The notes under the pieces: generated by a model
Seen by the model: only the letters and a program-made list of their open reading frames with translations
Told to the model about the DNA's origin: nothing
Database searches by the model: none
Position numbers and translations under genes: made by a program
Source: Lachnospiraceae bacterium UBA7199
GTDB taxonomy: Bacteria > Bacillota > Clostridia > Lachnospirales > Lachnospiraceae
Direction: 5' to 3'
DNA: 20,550 bases
Assembly: GCA_002490775.1 (NCBI GenBank)
Contig: DKUR01000083.1
Span: 43,463-64,012, forward strand
In this document: positions 16,361 to 20,550 of the stretch, one piece after another
Numbering within the stretch: position 1 is the first letter of the stretch
Layout: every line of letters begins with the position of its first letter

Positions 16361-16912
16361 TTAATTTTCCCGAAACACGATCTTAATTTTATCGGCATCC
16401 ACTGAAATACTATTTCCAAAAATCTGTTTTAGTTCCTCCTTTTCTTCTTCTGGCACCTCACTGCTTTGCGCCCCGCCTCCGCCAAGCACTACCGGATCTA
16501 TATGTATCTTATCCCCATCGCTTTTTTCTATTTTATCCGCTGCCACCGTTATAACAATCCTTTGATCCTCCGTCAGTTCCACGTTTAAAACCTTATAGCC
16601 GCTTTCACAACTGTTTAATTTGTTTTTCAATTCCTCTGTAACACTCCCATAAATTTCCATGCGGTTATCCTTTACATCCAGCCCGCCGGCGTTTCGTTCG
16701 ATCTTTTGCTCTAAAAGAGCAATTCCTTCGCTGATCTCCTTCTCTTTCTCCTCATCTAAAAACAGCCCGAAAATTGGCTCTGTTATTTTCAGGATCATCA
16801 AAATGCCCACCAGAATCCTGACATATTTCATATAAGAGTTTCCCGGAACAAAAAACATGATTGCCTGTGCTATGATCACAAAAATACATATTTCCTTAAT
16901 CGCCCCAACCAT
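16361..16912 (-). CDS. spoIIIAF: Stage III sporulation protein AF
   Basis: SpoIIIAF is a membrane component of the SpoIIIA complex with a ring-building-like domain. The 183-residue protein has two predicted transmembrane helices, at about 5-22 and 27-49. A soluble C-terminal domain follows, with a helix LEQKIERNAG and strands VLNVELTEDQRIVITVAA and ISVDADKIKIVFREN. The ATG at 16910-16912 has a textbook AGGAGG six bases upstream. It starts 10 bases after spoIIIAE ends. No enzymatic motifs are seen. Confidence 0.94.
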   Translation of the reverse strand: MVGAIKEICIFVIIAQAIMFFVPGNSYMKYVRILVGILMILKITEPIFGLFLDEEKEKEISEGIALLEQKIERNAGGLDVKDNRMEIYGSVTEELKNKLNSCESGYKVLNVELTEDQRIVITVAADKIEKSDGDKIHIDPVVLGGGGAQSSEVPEEEKEELKQIFGNSISVDADKIKIVFREN

Positions 16913-16922
16913 TTTCTGCCTC

Positions 16923-18134
16923 CTAATAGGATATTGTATATGATACCACTGCGATCACAATGATAAAGAGCGCCATCGATGTAAACACGCACCGAAAAAG
17001 CAAAAAACATCCCACTCCCACTCTGTTGGTGCATGAAGCAATCCTTTTGTCGCTTACAATTCCTGTAACTGCTGCCCCCAGCTTTACTGTTGCTGTTACA
17101 ATCACAATCTTAAGGAGCGGCAGAATGCAGGCTCCAAAAATCAAAATAAGAAGCAATACACCCATACTGTTTTTAATAAGCACCGCAGAACCCATTACCA
17201 GTTCTGTTACCCCTTCCGCCACACCTCCAATTCCGGGAATCGCAGATATTGCTTTCCGCATGGCAGAAATCTTAAGCTGAGATGCCACCGGCACGATCAC
17301 AGCCTGCACTAAACTTAGTCCGGTAACAATTCCCATAGAAACTTTAAGCGCCATTATGATCCCCTTTTCCAGAATTTCAAGCAAAAGGCTTAGCTTTTCC
17401 TCTGCCCACAGACCATTTAAAAGCGCCAGAATCACATAACTGTAAATAAAGGGAATCAGTACTGTATTTAAAAAACTTTCTACCAGATAAGCAATGATCA
17501 GCATCATTTGGTAGTAGTAAACTGCTGAAGCAGCCCCCTGGGCTGCACCCACTGCCACAAAATATGTTGGTATAAATAATTTCACAAAGAGTACAATATT
17601 TTCTACTGCCGAAACTGCAATCTGTGATACAAATAAAAAAACCTTTGTCATTATGACCATAAGGAACAAGTAAAGAAAATAAAATCCTGCCTGTGCCACC
17701 TGCTGCCCTACAAACAAATCTGAAAAACCAGAAAACAAAGCAGACACCACTCCCAAAACAAGAATATAAATAAAAATCCTGCGGATCCCCTCCATTTCTC
17801 CTGACAGTGCCTCTTTGATCCGTCCCGTTAGCAGCGTAAATGCCTCCAGAAACTCCCCCTCCATTATCATGAAAAGAAGTTCATCTGCATCAATATTGAT
17901 TTCTGGAAACAGGTTGTCCATGCCTTGATTGATATCACTCATATCATAGGTTGACAGCCAATTATCTATATAAGAACGCTCTGCTTCCGTTTCTGTCTCC
18001 ATCTCGTTTGTCTCCGCTGCCTGTACCTGCATTTCAATGCAAAAGCTGCAAAACAAAACTCCTGCACATAAAAGCAGAAACAAGCCTATCTTTTTTATTT
18101 CCCTTTTCACTTCATGCGCCCTTCCTGCTTCCAT
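16923..18134 (-). CDS. spoIIIAE: Stage III sporulation protein AE
   Basis: SpoIIIAE is the large polytopic membrane protein of the mother-cell side of the channel, thought to be its export-apparatus-like core. The 403-residue product has a signal-peptide-like segment (about 14-40, ending VQAAE), an acidic region with ELLFMIMEGEF, and then about seven or eight hydrophobic helices from residue 118 to the end. Two starts are possible. The ATG at 18132-18134 has GAGGG nine bases upstream. The in-frame GTG at 18108-18110 has AGGAAGGG eight bases upstream and would give MKREIKKIG, closer to known SpoIIIAE N-termini. I report the longer one. The gene lies 20 bases after spoIIIAD. Confidence 0.95.
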   Translation of the reverse strand: MEAGRAHEVKREIKKIGLFLLLCAGVLFCSFCIEMQVQAAETNEMETETEAERSYIDNWLSTYDMSDINQGMDNLFPEINIDADELLFMIMEGEFLEAFTLLTGRIKEALSGEMEGIRRIFIYILVLGVVSALFSGFSDLFVGQQVAQAGFYFLYLFLMVIMTKVFLFVSQIAVSAVENIVLFVKLFIPTYFVAVGAAQGAASAVYYYQMMLIIAYLVESFLNTVLIPFIYSYVILALLNGLWAEEKLSLLLEILEKGIIMALKVSMGIVTGLSLVQAVIVPVASQLKISAMRKAISAIPGIGGVAEGVTELVMGSAVLIKNSMGVLLLILIFGACILPLLKIVIVTATVKLGAAVTGIVSDKRIASCTNRVGVGCFLLFRCVFTSMALFIIVIAVVSYTISY

Positions 18135-18154
18135 TCCTATATTCCCTCTTCTAT

Positions 18155-18541
18155 CTATCCGGCTATTGCATTGATGTTTTCAATTACTGCCTTAAGGATC
18201 GGCACTCCCATAAGCAGCACCGCCAGCTTTCCAAATATTTCTATCTGCCCTGCCACCGCGCTGTATCCTGCATCCTTACAGATAGAGGCACAAAATTCAC
18301 AAACATAAGTGATTCCCACCGCTTTAAACAAAAATCCCAAATACTCTCCACTGCCGCTTAAATATTGTTCCAGCACTCCTATTTTTCCAAGCAGCGTATA
18401 AAGTCCTTCTACAGAAAGCGTAAAAATTACCAAACATATCGCAGTCCCCATATACAAACTGTATTCCGGCCTGGTTGATTTGAACTGTAAGGCAAGCATG
18501 ACTCCTGCCACTCCAAGCACCCCAATTTTTATAATCTCCAA
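18155..18541 (-). CDS. spoIIIAD: Stage III sporulation protein AD
   Basis: SpoIIIAD is a small membrane protein of the SpoIIIA complex. The 128-residue product has hydrophobic helices at about 4-20, 30-52, 66-85 and 98-125, and the family pattern from MEIIKIGVLGVAGVMLAL through KAVGITYVCEFCASICKDAG. The start is TTG (18539-18541) with a weak AGGT about five bases upstream; no ATG fits the family N-terminus. It is set apart from spoIIIAC by 131 bases, whereas these genes are normally almost contiguous. A weak start after a long spacer suggests lowered or specially regulated synthesis. Confidence 0.94.
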   Translation of the reverse strand: MEIIKIGVLGVAGVMLALQFKSTRPEYSLYMGTAICLVIFTLSVEGLYTLLGKIGVLEQYLSGSGEYLGFLFKAVGITYVCEFCASICKDAGYSAVAGQIEIFGKLAVLLMGVPILKAVIENINAIAG

Positions 18542-18581
18542 GTTATACCTATCTGCACGTTGCGACGCACAATGAACTCTT

Positions 18582-18609
18582 AAGTTGAATACGCTTTTTT
18601 ATTCAACTT
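18582..18609 (-). repeat. Inverted repeat in the spoIIIAC-spoIIIAD spacer
   Basis: AAGTTGAATA (18582-18591) pairs perfectly with TATTCAACTT (18600-18609) around an 8-base loop, giving a 10-bp hairpin in the middle of the 131-base spacer. It lacks a 3' T-run on the minus strand, so it is not a clear terminator. A 10-codon open frame (18580-18612, MKLNKKAYST) coincides with it, and a second GT-free palindrome, TGCGTCGCA, lies between it and the spoIIIAD start. Confidence 0.75.
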
Positions 18610-18672
18610 CATGCTGATGCATTTCCTTTCCCCCATATAAAAATAAAATCAAATGAATTCCGCCAGACATCA

Positions 18673-18867
18673 TTACAGACGGAACAGATCTTGTATCATA
18701 ACAAATAAATCATAAATGTATGGCAGAATCCAGGTAAGTACTAAAATCAGTCCTGCCAAAGAAATTAAAAATGCATGTTCTTCCCTTCCGCTATGCTTTA
18801 AGATCTGGCTTAAAATAGTAATCAGTATTCCCACTGCCGCAATTTTAAAAATCAGGTTTATCCCCAT
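18673..18867 (-). CDS. spoIIIAC: Stage III sporulation protein AC
   Basis: SpoIIIAC is a very small membrane protein of the SpoIIIA complex. The 64-residue product has two transmembrane helices, at about 3-22 and 33-56, and ends YDLFVMIQDLFRL. I start at the ATG at 18865-18867, because GGAGG lies four bases upstream and MGINLIFKIAAVGI matches known SpoIIIAC N-termini. An ATG five codons earlier (18880-18882) is in frame but has no good ribosome binding site. The spoIIIAB stop is 20 bases upstream. Confidence 0.93.
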   Translation of the reverse strand: MGINLIFKIAAVGILITILSQILKHSGREEHAFLISLAGLILVLTWILPYIYDLFVMIQDLFRL

Positions 18868-18887
18868 ATTTCCTCCACGCATTTAAG

Positions 18888-19403
18888 CTATATCAGCAGA
18901 ATAGAGAGTAATACTCCCACCGCCGTGCCAAGACTCATAATCATTTTATTTTTATTCTTTTGTTCTTCCGTAAGTTCCTTAATGTGCAGATCAATTTCCC
19001 TGAGCAGTTCGTCTACCGCGCCGGCCTGAGCATTCTCTTCCATAAAACCCAGACAGGCTGGGAAATCCAATATCAGTTTTTTTTCTTCCTTTGACAATGG
19101 TGACTCCATAAGTGCAGCTCCCATCTGCTGCCGCCAAACGATAGGCAGGCTTTCTCCTTTTTCATAAACCCTGTTATATATTTCCCTGAATGCCCTTGAT
19201 ATCAAATCATCACTTTTATCAGAAAGCTTCCACAATGCTTCTGGAATTGCAGCCTTTTGATAAGTAATATAATATTTCATAGTCTCAAAAATTCCCCGCA
19301 TCTGTTTCAGCATTTCAAGACGGTTTTTTCCTTCCCTGCAAATGCTTCGTGCAAATCCTATGGAACCAGTTATCACCAGTAAGCATCCTGTTATACGCAG
19401 CAT
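18888..19403 (-). CDS. spoIIIAB: Stage III sporulation protein AB
   Basis: SpoIIIAB is a membrane-anchored protein of the SpoIIIA complex with a fold related to GspF of type II secretion, and it is proposed to link the ATPase AA to the membrane core. The 171-residue product has an N-terminal hydrophobic segment (about 2-18), a helical soluble region with EMLKQMRGIFETMKYYITYQKAAIPEAL-type repeats, and a C-terminal hydrophobic helix (about 153-171). GGAG lies eight bases before the ATG. It starts 17 bases after spoIIIAA. Confidence 0.94.
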   Translation of the reverse strand: MLRITGCLLVITGSIGFARSICREGKNRLEMLKQMRGIFETMKYYITYQKAAIPEALWKLSDKSDDLISRAFREIYNRVYEKGESLPIVWRQQMGAALMESPLSKEEKKLILDFPACLGFMEENAQAGAVDELLREIDLHIKELTEEQKNKNKMIMSLGTAVGVLLSILLI

Positions 19404-19420
19404 GTTTTACACTCCAATCC

Positions 19421-20365
19421 CTAAATCACTTCTTTCTTCCTTCCATCGATAATTTCCCGTACCCTGCATACCCCCTGTTTCTTTTCCAGAAATATAAATC
19501 GGTCAAACAAAACCCCCTTTTCTTCATTCACATGCATATGCCTCTGTACATCCTCCATTGTACAGCCATGCATTGTGGCAACCACACTGCTGCCGCATTG
19601 CAGAATCTGATAAACTGCCCTTAAATCCTCATAGCTTCCAATCTCATCCACCGCCACCACAGAAGGAGACATAGACCGCATCAGCAGCATCATTCCCTGT
19701 ACCTTCGGACATCCGTCCAGTACATCCGTTCTGATCCCTACATCATTTTGCGGCGTCCCCATAAAACTTCCTGCAATTTCCGACCGCTCGTCCACCACTG
19801 CCACCTGCCTTCCCTCTCCATAGGCATTCCCATTCGATAACTGCCTGATCATATCCCGAAGAAGTGTTGTTTTTCCACATCCCGGCGGTGAAACAAGCAG
19901 CGTATTCAGCACGCGTCCATCCTCATATACATAGGGCATTACTTTCTCTGCAGCACCTAAAACCTCATGTGAAATTCTGATATTTAAAAACCTGATATGG
20001 CTCATATTTCTAATACATCCTCTTTCATCCAGAACAACCTGTCCAGCCATTCCAATTCTATGTCCGCCCGACACCGTTAAATACCCTTGTCTGATCTCAT
20101 TTTCAAAGGCATAAAGAGAATATCTGCATATATTTTTAATGATTTCATCTATTTCCTTTTCTGTTAAATACCATGCCTGTTCCGGCAGAGTACAGATTTC
20201 TCCTTCTTTTGTCAGAAACCTTTCCCTTCCGGCAAATTTAATCCGCACTGGCTGTCTGGTGCCAAGACGAATCTCCTGCAATTTTTCTGCATGTTGAAGC
20301 GCTTTTTCCCACATACTTTTCATATAGTCTGGAAAAATCCTTATAATTTCATCCTTCTTTTCCAT
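19421..20365 (-). CDS. spoIIIAA: Stage III sporulation protein AA, secretion-type ATPase
   Basis: SpoIIIAA is the ATPase of the mother-cell channel, related to type II/IV secretion ATPases; ATP hydrolysis is needed for sigma-G activity in the forespore. The 314-residue product (from the chosen start) shows conserved GGHRIGMAGQV, Walker A PPGCGKTT (160-167), VVDERSEIAG, RSMSPSVVAVDEIG with Walker B Asp240 and Glu241, and an ATMHG motif. I start at the ATG at 20363-20365 with GGAA about five bases upstream. The frame continues to a TTG at 20386, which has no usable ribosome binding site. It is the first gene of the operon, about 50 bases after a sigma-E-like promoter. Confidence 0.96.
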   Translation of the reverse strand: MEKKDEIIRIFPDYMKSMWEKALQHAEKLQEIRLGTRQPVRIKFAGRERFLTKEGEICTLPEQAWYLTEKEIDEIIKNICRYSLYAFENEIRQGYLTVSGGHRIGMAGQVVLDERGCIRNMSHIRFLNIRISHEVLGAAEKVMPYVYEDGRVLNTLLVSPPGCGKTTLLRDMIRQLSNGNAYGEGRQVAVVDERSEIAGSFMGTPQNDVGIRTDVLDGCPKVQGMMLLMRSMSPSVVAVDEIGSYEDLRAVYQILQCGSSVVATMHGCTMEDVQRHMHVNEEKGVLFDRFIFLEKKQGVCRVREIIDGRKKEVI

Positions 20366-20416
20366 ATCATTTCCATAGCCTTCCAAACCTTAAAATTCCA
20401 CTTAACCCCTTAACCC

Positions 20417-20444
20417 AATATATGATGCTTTGTCCAAATTATGA
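20417..20444 (-). promoter_or_regulatory. Putative sigma-E promoter of the spoIIIA operon
   Basis: On the minus strand TCATAAT (20438-20444) resembles the sigma-E -35 consensus, and CATATATT (20417-20424) resembles the -10 consensus CATACAAT with six of eight matches. The spacer is 13 bases, one short of usual. The spoIIIA operon is known to depend on sigma-E in Bacillus, which supports the reading. The element begins two bases after the upstream terminator stem. Confidence 0.55.
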
Positions 20445-20445
20445 C

Positions 20446-20484
20446 AAAAGCCAGGACTTCCTTTTTTAGAAAGTCCCGGCTTTT
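20446..20484 (-). terminator. Intrinsic terminator upstream of the spoIIIA operon
   Basis: AAAAGCC-A-GGACTT (20446-20459) pairs with AAGTCC-C-GGCTTTT (20471-20484), giving 13 pairs interrupted by one A/C mismatch, with an 11-base loop. T-runs occur on both strands, so it could stop transcription in either direction. On the minus strand it lies 12 bases after the stop codon of the partial upstream frame and directly before the spoIIIA promoter. Confidence 0.8.
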
Positions 20485-20496
20485 ACAAACACGTTT

Positions 20497-20550
20497 TCAC
20501 TTACTTTTATTAACATAAGGATGGTAGGCAAAGCCTGGCATCCGTTGTTT
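20497..20550 (-). CDS. 3' end of an unidentified upstream gene (partial)
   Basis: The last 17 codons of a minus-strand frame enter from the right edge and read KQRMPGFAYHPYVNKSK, ending in TGA at 20497-20499. A strong hairpin terminator follows 12 bases later, as expected for a real gene end. The other two frames either stop in the middle or run into the terminator stem. The tail is too short to assign a function, and I do not recognise it. Confidence 0.45.
   Translation of the reverse strand, partial: KQRMPGFAYHPYVNKSK

Overview
The window looks like a chromosomal core segment of a low-GC, anaerobic, endospore-forming Firmicute. Gene content and protein sequences suggest the Clostridia, most likely Lachnospiraceae; that placement is inferred from gene order and motif style, without a database search. 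All 22 complete genes, and the tail of a 23rd, lie on the minus strand, so transcription runs from high to low coordinates. After start correction, genes are separated by a few to about 175 bases, and no gene-free stretch reaches 300 bases. I see no tRNA, rRNA, CRISPR array, insertion sequence or phage gene.

Region 1 (20550 to 14887) begins with the last 17 codons of an unidentified gene and its hairpin terminator. A sigma-E-like promoter and the complete eight-gene spoIIIA operon (AA, AB, AC, AD, AE, AF, AG, AH) follow. The operon encodes the mother-cell half of the channel that joins mother cell and forespore during engulfment: an ATPase (AA), membrane proteins (AB to AF) and two ring-forming proteins (AG, AH). 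A 131-base spacer with a perfect 10-bp inverted repeat separates AC from AD.

Region 2 (14805 to 10738) holds deoB (phosphopentomutase), prfC (peptide release factor 3) and a lipoprotein with a transglutaminase-like domain whose start codon directly follows the prfC stop. The deoB leader can fold into a nested stem-loop that surrounds its ribosome binding site.

Region 3 (10624 to 1512) is a housekeeping cluster: yqhY (Asp23 family), nusB, xseA, xseB, ispA, dxs, tlyA, nadK, argR and recN. It resembles the conserved Bacillus/Clostridium order, with nadK between tlyA and argR and no folD between nusB and xseA. It joins transcription antitermination, exonuclease VII, isoprenoid precursor synthesis, rRNA methylation, NADP synthesis, arginine regulation and DNA repair. 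A hairpin terminator ends it at about 1389-1419.

Region 4 (1337 to 33) is spoIVB, the forespore-secreted serine protease that signals activation of pro-sigma-K. In related genomes spo0A follows immediately, which would lie just beyond base 1.

Nothing here is a clearly new biological system. The points most worth a second look are the AC-AD spacer, the hairpin abutting the xseA ribosome binding site, the structured deoB leader, the unusually acidic SpoIIIAH linker, and the uncharacterised lipoprotein coupled to prfC. Several likely start codons differ from the longest open frame (nadK, ispA, xseA, yqhY, spoIIIAC, spoIIIAA), and three sporulation genes appear to start at TTG.
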